From: Candidatus Sulfotelmatobacter sp.
GTDB lineage: Bacteria; Acidobacteriota; Terriglobia; Terriglobales; Acidobacteriaceae
DNA length: 6,450 bases
Direction: 5' to 3'
Assembly (NCBI GenBank): GCA_030037515.1
Contig: JASHRE010000457.1
Coordinates: forward strand, 1-6,450
A program made the position numbers and the translations under genes. Below the pieces are notes generated by a model. It was given only the letters and a program-made list of their open reading frames with translations, made no database searches and was not told the origin of the DNA. Position 1 is the first letter of the stretch. Each line of letters begins with the position of its first letter. Below, in pieces: positions 1 through 6,450 of this stretch.

Positions 1-628
1 TGATAACGGCAACGGGATGCACACGCATCAGTCGTTGTGGAAGCATGGCGAGCCGCTGTTTTCTGGTGACGGCTATTCGGGCATGTCGCAAGCCGCGCTG
101 TGGTATGTCGGAGGACTGTTGAAGCACGGGCCGGCGCTGGCGGCGATCATCGCGCCGACGACCAATTCGTATAAACGCCTTGTGCCCGGGTTCGAGGCGC
201 CGGTGAATCTGGCGTATTCGCGACGGAATCGTTCAGCGGCATGCCGGATACCGATGTATTCGGCTTCTCCGGCGGGGAAGCGAGTGGAATTTCGCCCGCC
301 GGACCCGAGCTGCAATCCATATATGGCGTTTGCCGCGATGCTCATGGCGGGACTCGACGGGATCGAAAACAAAATGGATCCCGGCCCGCCGCTGGATAAA
401 GACATTTACGAACTCGATCCCGAGGAACTGGCCAGCGTGCCTTCGATGCCCGGCTCGCTCGAGGACGCGCTCGACGAGCTTGAACGCGATCACTCATTTC
501 TGCTCAAGGGAGACGTGTTCACCGAAGAAGTGTTGCGAACCTACGTCGATTACAAGCGCTCAAAAGAGGTGGACGCGATCCGCCTAAGGCCGCACCCGTT
601 CGAATTCGCGCTGTATTACGACATTTAG
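1..628 (+). CDS. glnA: Glutamine synthetase type I, C-terminal part (5' end outside window)
   Basis: Catalyses ATP-dependent condensation of glutamate and ammonia to glutamine in the cytoplasm, the entry point of nitrogen assimilation. The reading frame is open from base 2 and ends at TAG 626-628, giving 208 residues, roughly the last 44% of a ~470-residue GSI subunit. Visible family motifs, in order: GNGMHTHQSLW (metal/ATP-site histidines), YKRLVPGFEAPV (substrate arginine and the flap glutamate), NRSAACRIP, and RVEFRPPDPSCNPYMAFAA (the catalytic EFRxPD arginine). The tail ends HPFEFALYYDI, as in E. coli GlnA (HPVEFELYYSV). The tyrosine in KDIYELDPEE (bases 407-409) matches the Tyr397 adenylylation site of E. 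coli (NLYDLPPEE), so control by a GlnE-type adenylyltransferase is possible; this is inferred from homology. The methionine at base 17 is internal, not the start. No key residue is missing in the visible part. Confidence 0.97.
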   Translation, partial: DNGNGMHTHQSLWKHGEPLFSGDGYSGMSQAALWYVGGLLKHGPALAAIIAPTTNSYKRLVPGFEAPVNLAYSRRNRSAACRIPMYSASPAGKRVEFRPPDPSCNPYMAFAAMLMAGLDGIENKMDPGPPLDKDIYELDPEELASVPSMPGSLEDALDELERDHSFLLKGDVFTEEVLRTYVDYKRSKEVDAIRLRPHPFEFALYYDI

Positions 629-938
629 TTCGCGCAGGGCTGCCGTCATTGCCCTGCCGCAGAGCGATCGCGGTCTCAGGGGAGGCTGCCGCAGACGATA
701 TTTGTTGACGTTACCGCCACCCCGGATGGTGCTGGACCGTGCCAAGGAAAATAGCTTTCCTGACCCGCCGTCGACCGTTTCAAGACTGAAGTTGCGAGCA
801 ATATCGGTGGGCAAAACGCTAACCGACAACACCATTGAGTCAGCCCAGAGCTAGAAGCCACAAGCCCAAGCACCACGGCGCCTAATGGTTGACATCGTCA
901 CGCAAACTTGCGATTTGCAAAACGAGCGGCGAGAGCGC
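629..938. other. Intergenic, no gene seen
   Basis: About 310 bp lie between the glnA stop and the stop codon of the minus-strand small ORF. Open frames here are short, arginine-, serine- and proline-rich, and lack ribosome-binding sites or recognisable motifs. Apart from the hairpin at 634-657 I see no tRNA-like, repeat or promoter structure. An isolated GCGATCGC palindrome sits at 664-671. The two flanking genes are convergent, so this spacer would be expected to hold 3' ends only. Confidence 0.6.
634..657 (+). terminator. Hairpin just after glnA stop (possible terminator)
   Basis: A perfect 7-bp inverted repeat, GCAGGGC (634-640) and GCCCTGC (651-657), with a 10-nt loop begins 5 nt after the glnA stop codon. 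No T-run follows, so it is not a classical intrinsic terminator. It could act as a 3'-end stabiliser or as part of a Rho-dependent end. Position, not composition, is the main support. Confidence 0.4.
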
Positions 939-1289
939 CTACACCGTGGTTCTGACGCCGGTTTCCTTGACCATGCGCTCGACGATTCTTTCGGTCATCC
1001 GCATGCGCTTGCTCGGGACGGGGTGGCTATCGAGTGCCTGCGGATATTGCGCCCCGCCGGCGGCGAACAAGCCGTCGCCAACCGCGTCAAGGGCCGAGGC
1101 GGAGCGACCAAGAACCATAAGAAGGTACTTCTGCGCAACGGGGCGATCCGCCGGGTGGATCAGATCCCACCAGCGCTGAATCGATTCCTGTATATCAGCT
1201 TCGTTCTTCTCTCCGACTACAAGCGCGTCGATCAACCGATAAACCTTGCTCTTGATCGCCTGGTACGAAACTGAAATCTCTTGGGGCAT
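939..1289 (-). CDS. Small hypothetical protein, predicted helical
   Basis: I do not recognise this family. From the ATG at 1289 it encodes 116 residues (MPQEISVSYQ...) ending at TAG 939-941. It has no signal peptide, membrane segment or cysteine motif. The composition is amphipathic and helical in appearance, with a Trp pair (RWWDLIHPAD) near residue 40 and a basic, methionine-rich C-terminus (RMRMTERIVERMVKE), suggesting a small soluble cytoplasmic protein. Codon choice on this strand is even and coding-like (many GTC, GAC, CGC, ATC), and the frame is longer than chance neighbours. The start is uncertain. A TTG at 1313 would add 8 residues, and an AGAAGGA Shine-Dalgarno-like site lies 12 nt upstream of it. 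The ATG at 1289 has only a weak GGAA. An overlapping plus-strand frame (885-1274) is judged a shadow. Confidence 0.6.
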   Translation of the reverse strand: MPQEISVSYQAIKSKVYRLIDALVVGEKNEADIQESIQRWWDLIHPADRPVAQKYLLMVLGRSASALDAVGDGLFAAGGAQYPQALDSHPVPSKRMRMTERIVERMVKETGVRTTV

Positions 1290-1408
1290 GCCGTTCCGAG
1301 TGCAATCGGCCAACCAAATGGTTAGTCCTTCTTTTGGAAGAGGTTATGGGGACACCAATAGTGTGAATGTACTATGAATGGAATAATCCCACTGCAAGAT
1401 ATGAATTC

Positions 1409-1440
1409 TGGAAGGCGCTGACCGACCGGTCGTCCTTCCA
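1409..1440. repeat. Nested inverted repeat (operator or leader hairpin candidate)
   Basis: Outer arms TGGAAGG (1409-1415) and CCTTCCA (1434-1440) are perfect 7-bp complements. They enclose a perfect 10-bp palindrome, CGACCGGTCG (1423-1432). The element lies between divergent genes, about 150 bp upstream of the exported-protein ATG. It could be a protein-binding dyad or an RNA hairpin; the sequence alone does not decide. Confidence 0.35.
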
Positions 1441-1578
1441 CGCACGCCTCCGCAGTCCCAGTACCTGTCCCGATTCCGCGAGGCAGTTTACAATGTCCCG
1501 CTCGCTTTAGTCCCGCGTCTCATCCGCCCAGCACTGGAAGGCGTTCGTGCGGGCAGCTGATCCGGAAGAACCTTATTT

Positions 1579-1584
1579 GGAGGA
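1579..1584 (+). promoter_or_regulatory. Strong Shine-Dalgarno for the exported-protein gene
   Basis: GGAGGA followed by AAG and then the ATG at 1588. It fixes the start, because no other in-frame start lies nearby with a comparable site. Confidence 0.7.
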
Positions 1585-1587
1585 AAG

Positions 1588-2244
1588 ATGAAATCATCGC
1601 CAGGTTCCATTGCGGTCGTACTCATATCCATTCTGCTTCTCAGTTTTCCGGCTCAAACCGCGGGGGCGCAGGCTGCCACGCCCGATGCGTCGCAGTCCGA
1701 CGGCAATGGCCCTTTGTTCACGGGACTTTGGCATGACACGCAGTGGCACAAGGAAGCGCCGGACGAACGCATGTTCTTTCCCCGGGACACGATCTGGGGA
1801 TGGGCGCAGTTCGACCTGGCCCCTCCGCACAACGAAATCGATCCGAATCTCTGCTCGGCGGAAGTGGCCCAGAACGGCGGGGTCAACGATCCCTGTAGCA
1901 TGTTTGCCCGCTATATGCTGTCAAGCCTGGTCGAGTTCCGGCCATTTGGCCGGGGGCCGCTGCGACGGTTCATGGTATTCGGCGCACAGGCGTTTTTGTT
2001 CGGCAAGAACCTGCCCAAGACCCTCTATACCTGGTCGCCGGATGCCATCGGGGTTGAGCACTCGTGGGGAGCGGGTGTCTACATTGGCAACGGATTCGAG
2101 TTCCGTGTCACGCAGCACTTCCTGTTTGACCGGCTGGGGGCGCGCGATAAGAATCTTGGCCCGGCTGACTTCGGTCCCAACGGGCCCTGGGGGCGTTATT
2201 TCGCCGTGGGTATGCGCAAGAGTTTTGGCACTCGCCGCTGGTGA
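1588..2244 (+). CDS. Exported protein, possible small outer-membrane beta-barrel
   Basis: The 218-residue product starts at an ATG preceded by a strong Shine-Dalgarno (GGAGGA, 1579-1584). Residues 1-27 form a clear Sec signal peptide: Lys2, hydrophobic core IAVVLISILLLSF, and an AGA|QA cleavage site. The mature part is rich in Gly, Phe, Trp and Tyr. Its second half shows alternating hydrophobic stretches separated by polar turns (FMVFGAQAFLF, WGAGVYIGNGFEFRVTQHFL, GRYFAVGMRKSFG), like strands of a small outer-membrane barrel. It ends with an aromatic residue (W218), as many barrels do. Cys89 and Cys103 could form a disulfide in the periplasm. I do not recognise a named family, and barrel assignment is inference from composition. 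It is monocistronic and ends tail-to-tail with the bactofilin-like gene, 6 bp apart. A secreted soluble beta protein is the main alternative. Confidence 0.75.
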   Translation: MKSSPGSIAVVLISILLLSFPAQTAGAQAATPDASQSDGNGPLFTGLWHDTQWHKEAPDERMFFPRDTIWGWAQFDLAPPHNEIDPNLCSAEVAQNGGVNDPCSMFARYMLSSLVEFRPFGRGPLRRFMVFGAQAFLFGKNLPKTLYTWSPDAIGVEHSWGAGVYIGNGFEFRVTQHFLFDRLGARDKNLGPADFGPNGPWGRYFAVGMRKSFGTRRW

Positions 2245-2249
2245 GTGCC
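2227..2249 (+). terminator. Strong hairpin between convergent genes
   Basis: GGCACTCGCC (2227-2236), loop GCT, GGTGAGTGCC (2240-2249): ten pairs in the plus-strand RNA, nine Watson-Crick and one G-U. The stem contains the TGA stop (2242-2244) of the exported-protein gene and fills the 6-bp gap to the opposing stop at 2251-2253. No T-run follows on either strand, so it is not a textbook intrinsic terminator. Its position makes transcript-end protection or collision control likely. Confidence 0.5.
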
Positions 2250-2250
2250 G

Positions 2251-2754
2251 TCACGCGGTCGCCGGAACCGTAGGCCACACCAGCCGGCGGACGAGCCACA
2301 CAATCAACGCGATCAATGCTAGGAAAGCAACGAGGGGGATAAGCGCCAACAGCACGATCAAGCCGGGATTGCCAAAGTCGATCAGGTCGCCGCCGATGAA
2401 CGCTCCCGGGTTGCGGTGGATATGGCCACCGAACACAGTTACGTCGCCGCCCACTTTCACCCCGTCATCAAGGCGGACGCGCCCCGCAAACGCAGTGATG
2501 TCGCCGTCAACTTCGGCTTGATCTTCCACGATGACGCTGCCGCCGAACACGGTGACGTCGCTTTTGACGTGGCCGCGAATGCGGACACTGCAACCGAAGC
2601 AAGTGACTTCGTTTGCCTCGTCACCGGGAGCGATGCTGACATGCCTTCCGACCTCGGTGCGGTCTTGCGAGCTATAGGCCAGGGTTCCGCTGCCAAGAAA
2701 CCAGACCAAGGCAAGGGCTAGCGAGAGAGGAGCCATCGAACCAGTCAGCCTCAT
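2251..2754 (-). CDS. Bactofilin-like polymer-forming repeat protein with signal peptide and C-terminal membrane helix
   Basis: The 167-residue product resembles the bactofilin/polymer-forming cytoskeletal beta-solenoid family. After a signal peptide (hydrophobic 8-26, likely cut after TLA at 26) come five repeats of the form VTxFGG...V..G.V.GD. Their VTxFG cores start at residues 50, 67, 86 and 105, with a degenerate LIDFG at 124-128, a period of 17-19 residues typical of one solenoid coil. The first coil reads VTCFGC, so Cys52 and Cys55 replace the usual hydrophobic residue and glycine. A strong membrane helix follows (about 132-155), then RR and a short tail. Signal peptide plus positive tail predict the solenoid in the periplasm and the C-terminus in the cytoplasm, unlike classical cytoplasmic bactofilins. 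The ATG at 2754 has a TGGAG site 7 nt upstream. It lies 44 bp downstream of the cytochrome gene on the same strand, so co-transcription is likely. The exact role is unknown. Confidence 0.85.
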   Translation of the reverse strand: MRLTGSMAPLSLALALVWFLGSGTLAYSSQDRTEVGRHVSIAPGDEANEVTCFGCSVRIRGHVKSDVTVFGGSVIVEDQAEVDGDITAFAGRVRLDDGVKVGGDVTVFGGHIHRNPGAFIGGDLIDFGNPGLIVLLALIPLVAFLALIALIVWLVRRLVWPTVPATA

Positions 2755-2798
2755 CGAAGATCTCCATTACCTACAAAGACGAAGCAGACGCCAGAAAA

Positions 2799-3353
2799 TT
2801 ACTTCTTCGTCGAAGATTTTGGGTCGGCCACGGTAGCCGGCGGCACCGTGACTGCGGTTATGCTGTCCTTTATGGTTTGGGATAGCTTGTCGGCATTGGC
2901 CAGCATCACGCTGACTTGCCACATTTGTGTGGTCGAAAGCGATTTCTCAAAGCCAGGCATACCGGTCATGCGGATTCCGCCAGAAACTTTCCAGTACGTC
3001 TCCGACGGAGGATCGTCGGTGACGCCGGTCCCCTCCATCAGCTTCGGCGGTCTGGGATACATGCCTTTGGCGATGGCGGTCTGAGGCTGCCCAGGCAATC
3101 CGTGGCATACCGCGCAGTGTTCTTTGTAGATTTGCACGCCCGCCGCATAAGCCGTGTCATCGGCTGCGATGGGAACGGTCTTCGGAGCTTCTTTGTCTAT
3201 GCGGGCATGCAACGCCATGCGCGCAAACTTTCTTTCGAATGGCATTGCGTGTGCGGAAGTCGCGACCGGCGCCATCCCGGTTGCGAAGTAGCCATAAACC
3301 ACTGCAAAAACCACGACCGCTCCTAAAACCAATCCGAAGATAAACTTGCCCAT
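2799..3353 (-). CDS. Membrane-anchored class I cytochrome c
   Basis: The 184-residue product is an electron carrier with one covalently bound c-type heme. Residues 4-24 form one hydrophobic helix with no clear cleavage site, most likely an uncleaved N-terminal anchor, placing the domain in the periplasm. The heme motif is CAVCH (Cys80, Cys83, His84). The distal ligand is most likely Met132 in TGMPGF, with the usual downstream helix (STTQMWQVSVML). A lysine/threonine-rich tail ends at TAA 2799-2801. The ATG at 3353 is preceded by AGGGAG with a 7-nt spacer. A second ATG 4 bp upstream (3357) is in another frame. The layout resembles single-heme subunits attached to respiratory or alcohol-dehydrogenase-type complexes, but no partner enzyme is in the window. 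The bactofilin-like gene lies 44 bp downstream. Heme attachment and anchor are near certain; the partner is unknown. Confidence 0.94.
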   Translation of the reverse strand: MGKFIFGLVLGAVVVFAVVYGYFATGMAPVATSAHAMPFERKFARMALHARIDKEAPKTVPIAADDTAYAAGVQIYKEHCAVCHGLPGQPQTAIAKGMYPRPPKLMEGTGVTDDPPSETYWKVSGGIRMTGMPGFEKSLSTTQMWQVSVMLANADKLSQTIKDSITAVTVPPATVADPKSSTKK

Positions 3354-3438
3354 GCATGGTCTCCCTGTGATTTCAACTGAGCCATAGATAGTAAATCAAA
3401 GATCAGGGCTCGGAGGCTGGTGATCAGGGGTCAGGGCT

Positions 3439-3480
3439 TTCAGACCTCAGTCTTCAGACCTCAGTCTTCGGACCTCCGAC
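3439..3480. repeat. Three tandem 14-bp repeats
   Basis: TTCAGACCTCAGTC occurs twice without change (3439-3452 and 3453-3466), followed by a third copy with three mismatches (3467-3480). Just upstream (3401-3438) lies a related low-complexity stretch with repeated gatcaggg and tcagggct words. The array sits in the 206-bp spacer between the divergent cytochrome and threonine synthase genes. It looks like a slippage-generated array, not a CRISPR: no spacers, and units too short. Confidence 0.8.
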
Positions 3481-3483
3481 GTC

Positions 3484-3559
3484 GTCACCTCAACTCCTCA
3501 ACCCCTTATAACTGAGAGCCGGGACTGACAAACGGGATGCTGGCAACTGATACACTCGC
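3484..3559 (+). promoter_or_regulatory. Candidate promoters of threonine synthase
   Basis: Two sigma70-like readings exist. The first has a good -10 box, TATAAC (3507-3512), with a poor -35 (GTCACC, 3484-3489) at 17 nt, giving a leader of about 40 nt. The second has a good -35, CTGACA (3525-3530), with a poor -10 (GATACA, 3549-3554) at 18 nt, which would start transcription at or within 2 nt of the ATG and give a leaderless mRNA. No Shine-Dalgarno is visible before the ATG, which mildly favours the second. Confidence 0.3.
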
Positions 3560-4798
<1,239 letters not shown>

Positions 4799-5494
4799 TG
4801 GAGCGGCGCAAGATGCAGTGGCCCCAGGCGAAGCACTTTCACAAAATCGGCGCAACCCTGGCATCCGCAGGGAGGGATTCGGAGCGTCATCGGAGATTTT
4901 ACGCCCAACCAATCCCTGGGCCCTGCGCAAGCCGGACGGAGTCGGCGGGACCTTGTTGAGTTAGCTTTGCAGGCGGCGTTCGCCCTCGTTTGAGCGCTTA
5001 TTCTGCGAGAAGACCTTAGCTTATCAGTTAAACAGGATCGGCTCTTTACCCACTGCACAGCGTGAATTCCGGGCACAGCCCAGAACGGCGAGTCGTTGCA
5101 AATGACCTCTAAACTCTGTCCCCGGGCGGTTGTTGGGTCGGAATAGACGAAGCAAGGACAGGCTGAGTACCCGTGTTACCTGGAAAGACCGCGGTCGCCC
5201 TGCCAGTGGTGGTGCAAAGCATCTCGGCAGTCGTCGCCAGGGGGTTTGCCTGTCGTGTCCTGGCTCATGGTATTGCTGCTGCACGCAACGAAGTACCCGA
5301 CAGCGAGGACAAGAGTATAAGCGAGAGAATCCTTAGCGAGTCGACTTCTATCAGGTGGCCCTCCTCTTGTCATCACCGGCCAGTAAGCCAGTCCGGACCG
5401 CGACATTTTTGCGAGATGGCAAGGATTGTGCTTGCCGCGCAGACCCGGGCACGGTTCCCTTCCGCCGTACCCATCCTTAAAATAGACATCAAGC
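4799..5494. other. Long intergenic stretch, no convincing gene
   Basis: Nearly 700 bp lie between threonine synthase and the tRNA editing gene. Every open frame is short, rich in Arg, Pro, Ser and Cys, and without a supported start. Two deserve mention. A plus-strand frame from GTG 5173 to TGA 5502 (109 codons) overlaps the next gene's ATG by 8 bp but has no ribosome-binding site and uses ATA and AGG codons. A minus-strand frame around 5190-5380 contains a short hydrophobic, lipoprotein-like segment (SLAYTLVLAVGYFVACSS) that stops soon after. I saw no tRNA, repeat array or insertion-sequence end. Confidence 0.5.
5478..5483 (+). promoter_or_regulatory. Candidate -10 box for the alanyl-tRNA editing gene
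   Basis: TAAAAT matches TATAAT at five of six positions. Transcription would start near 5490, about 5 nt before the ATG at 5495, giving an almost leaderless mRNA. This agrees with the absence of a Shine-Dalgarno there. The -35 region (TTCCCT at 5455-5460) is poor. Confidence 0.35.
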
Positions 5495-6450
5495 ATGACT
5501 GACCGCCTCTACTATCGCGATTCTTTCCTTTACGATTTCGACGCTGAAATCCGCGAGTCTGTCGAAAACCCGCGCCCGGCGCTGATCCTCAACCGCTCCG
5601 CTTTTTATCCCACGAGCGGCGGACAACTCCACGACACCGGCTCGATTACGGTCGCTGACTCGAACCAACAAATGCCAGTGAGCGAGGTCCTCGACACCGA
5701 AGACGGCCGCGTCGTGCACTATCTCGAAGCTCCCCTGAAAGACGTCAAGCCCGGAACTCGTGTCCGCGGACAAATCGATCCCGCTCGCCGCCGCGATCAC
5801 ATGCAGCAGCATTCCGGACAGCACGTGCTATCCGCGGCATTCGTGCGTCTGTTCGACATGCACACGGTCTCGTTCCACATGGCCGACGATTACTGCTCAA
5901 TCGACCTCCACACGCCCACGCTGACGAAAGAGCAGATCGAAGCCGCCGAGGGCATGGCCAACGAAATCATTCTGGAAAATCGTCCGGTCGAGATTCGTTT
6001 TGTCACGCGCGAGGAAGCCGGCGCGCTCGGGCTCCGGAAAATTCCCGCTGCTGATCGCGAGGAGCTGCGCATCATCGACATTCGCGATTTCGATCTCAGC
6101 GCTTGCGGCGGAACGCACGTCAGTCAGACTGGTCAGATTGGCTGCATCCTGCTGCGGAAAGCGGAACGAGTTCGCCAGGGATGGCGCGCCGAGTTCGTCG
6201 CCGGGCAGCGTGCCCTCGCCACGGCGCGCCGCGATTTCACCGCCCTCAGCGAAACCGCGGCGCTGTTCTCGGCGCATATTTATGACGTGCCGCAACTTGC
6301 GGCAAAAGCGCTGGATGAAATTCGCTCGCTGCGCAAGCAGGCAGAGCAGTCAAAAGAGGAACTCGCGACGGCGCAAGCATCGGCCCTGCTGGCGGGAACT
6401 CCCGAAGCGAATGGGCGCAAGCTCGTCGTGCGAACTTTTTCCGATCGCGA
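5495..6450 (+). CDS. Free-standing alanyl-tRNA editing protein (AlaX/AlaRS editing-domain family), 3' end outside window
   Basis: A trans-acting deacylase of the AlaRS editing-domain family, expected to hydrolyse tRNA(Ala) mischarged with serine or glycine in the cytoplasm. The open frame gives 318 residues before the right edge, with no stop. Residues 35-49 (SAFYPTSGGQLHDTG) match the second-additional-domain glycine motif of AlaX-M/L and AlaRS. The zinc and catalytic motifs are HSGQH (106-110) and CGGTH (204-208), all ligands present. Residues about 255-300 look like a coiled coil (SLRKQAEQSKEELATAQA), as in forms with a following DHHA1 domain, here cut off by the window. The protein starts at its own N-terminus and lacks the AlaRS aminoacylation domain, so it is not alaS itself. 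The ATG at 5495 has no clear Shine-Dalgarno, but homology to the family N-terminus (YYRDSFLYDFDAEI) begins at once. It stands alone after a long non-coding stretch. Confidence 0.93.
   Translation, partial: MTDRLYYRDSFLYDFDAEIRESVENPRPALILNRSAFYPTSGGQLHDTGSITVADSNQQMPVSEVLDTEDGRVVHYLEAPLKDVKPGTRVRGQIDPARRRDHMQQHSGQHVLSAAFVRLFDMHTVSFHMADDYCSIDLHTPTLTKEQIEAAEGMANEIILENRPVEIRFVTREEAGALGLRKIPAADREELRIIDIRDFDLSACGGTHVSQTGQIGCILLRKAERVRQGWRAEFVAGQRALATARRDFTALSETAALFSAHIYDVPQLAAKALDEIRSLRKQAEQSKEELATAQASALLAGTPEANGRKLVVRTFSDR

Larger units (their letters stand above)
1314..1587. promoter_or_regulatory. Divergent intergenic region with candidate promoter
   Basis: About 270 bp separate two divergently transcribed genes, so promoters for both should lie here. 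For the plus strand a weak sigma70-like pair can be read: TTGGAA (1334-1339) and AATAGT (1357-1362), 17 nt apart, which would give a leader of about 220 nt. A dyad at 1409-1440 (listed separately) lies inside that leader. For the minus-strand gene I could not pick a convincing promoter. The decamer ctggaaggcg occurs twice (1408-1417 and 1534-1543), possibly by chance. No small ORF with a ribosome-binding site was seen. Confidence 0.3.

Noticed and set aside
584..835. Minus-strand frame overlapping the end of glnA
   Set aside because: Basic low-quality translation, no Shine-Dalgarno, and it runs into glnA coding sequence; a chance frame.
919..939. Short minus-strand hairpin (GGCG-loop-CGCC) followed by TTTT after the small gene
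   Set aside because: Only a 4-bp stem and 4 T residues with a gap between them; too weak to call a terminator.
885..1274. Plus-strand 129-codon open frame opposite the small minus-strand gene
   Set aside because: No ribosome-binding site and irregular composition. The antisense frame has better codon use and a more protein-like sequence, so this is treated as its shadow.
1610..2521. 303-codon plus-strand frame
   Set aside because: Arg-, Ser- and Pro-rich translation typical of an out-of-frame reading. It crosses the signal-peptide protein and the opposite-strand bactofilin-like gene.
2804..2820. Hairpin TCTTC/GAAGA followed by TTTT on the plus strand
   Set aside because: It lies in the coding end of the cytochrome gene, which is on the other strand, and no plus-strand transcript is expected here.
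3439..3480. CRISPR-like array
   Set aside because: Units are directly abutting 14-mers with no spacers and no cas genes nearby.
5173..5502. 109-codon GTG-started frame overlapping the editing-gene ATG
   Set aside because: The overlap suggested translational coupling, but there is no ribosome-binding site, rare codons are frequent and no motif is recognisable.

Overview
The window reads as ordinary chromosomal DNA of a moderately GC-rich, Gram-negative, free-living bacterium. The gene types fit an Acidobacteria (Terriglobia/Koribacter-like) genome: a signal-peptide bactofilin-like protein, a membrane-anchored cytochrome c, small exported proteins, and intergenic tandem repeats of the cagacctcagtctt type. 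That placement is an inference from gene style, not from a marker gene. No phage, transposase, CRISPR, toxin-antitoxin or defence gene was found. I see no convincing new multi-gene system.

Layout, left to right. (1) Bases 1-628 hold the C-terminal ~44% of a type I glutamine synthetase (glnA), whose start lies off the left edge. (2) Bases 629-938 are non-coding, with a hairpin just past the glnA stop. (3) A small unrecognised helical protein lies on the minus strand (939-1289, possibly starting at 1313). (4) Bases 1314-1587 are a divergent intergenic region containing a dyad. (5) An exported, probably beta-rich outer-membrane-type protein follows (1588-2244, +). It ends tail-to-tail, with a 6-bp gap, against (6) a minus-strand pair. 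That pair is a membrane-anchored cytochrome c (2799-3353) followed 44 bp later by a bactofilin-like repeat protein with a signal peptide and a C-terminal membrane helix (2251-2754). (7) A 206-bp divergent spacer carries a degenerate 14-bp tandem repeat and promoter-like boxes. (8) Threonine synthase (3560-4798, +). (9) About 700 bp (4799-5494) has no convincing gene, at most a decayed exported-protein remnant. (10) The start of a free-standing alanyl-tRNA editing protein (5495 to the right edge) carries both zinc-binding editing motifs and runs off the window.

How the genes relate. GlnA (ammonia assimilation), ThrC (last step of threonine synthesis) and the tRNA editing protein are separate housekeeping functions, each probably its own transcription unit. 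The cytochrome and bactofilin-like genes are the only pair that look co-transcribed, and both products are predicted to sit at the cytoplasmic membrane facing the periplasm. Three genes have clear Shine-Dalgarno sequences (1588, 2754 and 3353 starts). The thrC and editing-protein starts have none and carry promoter-like boxes very close to the ATG.
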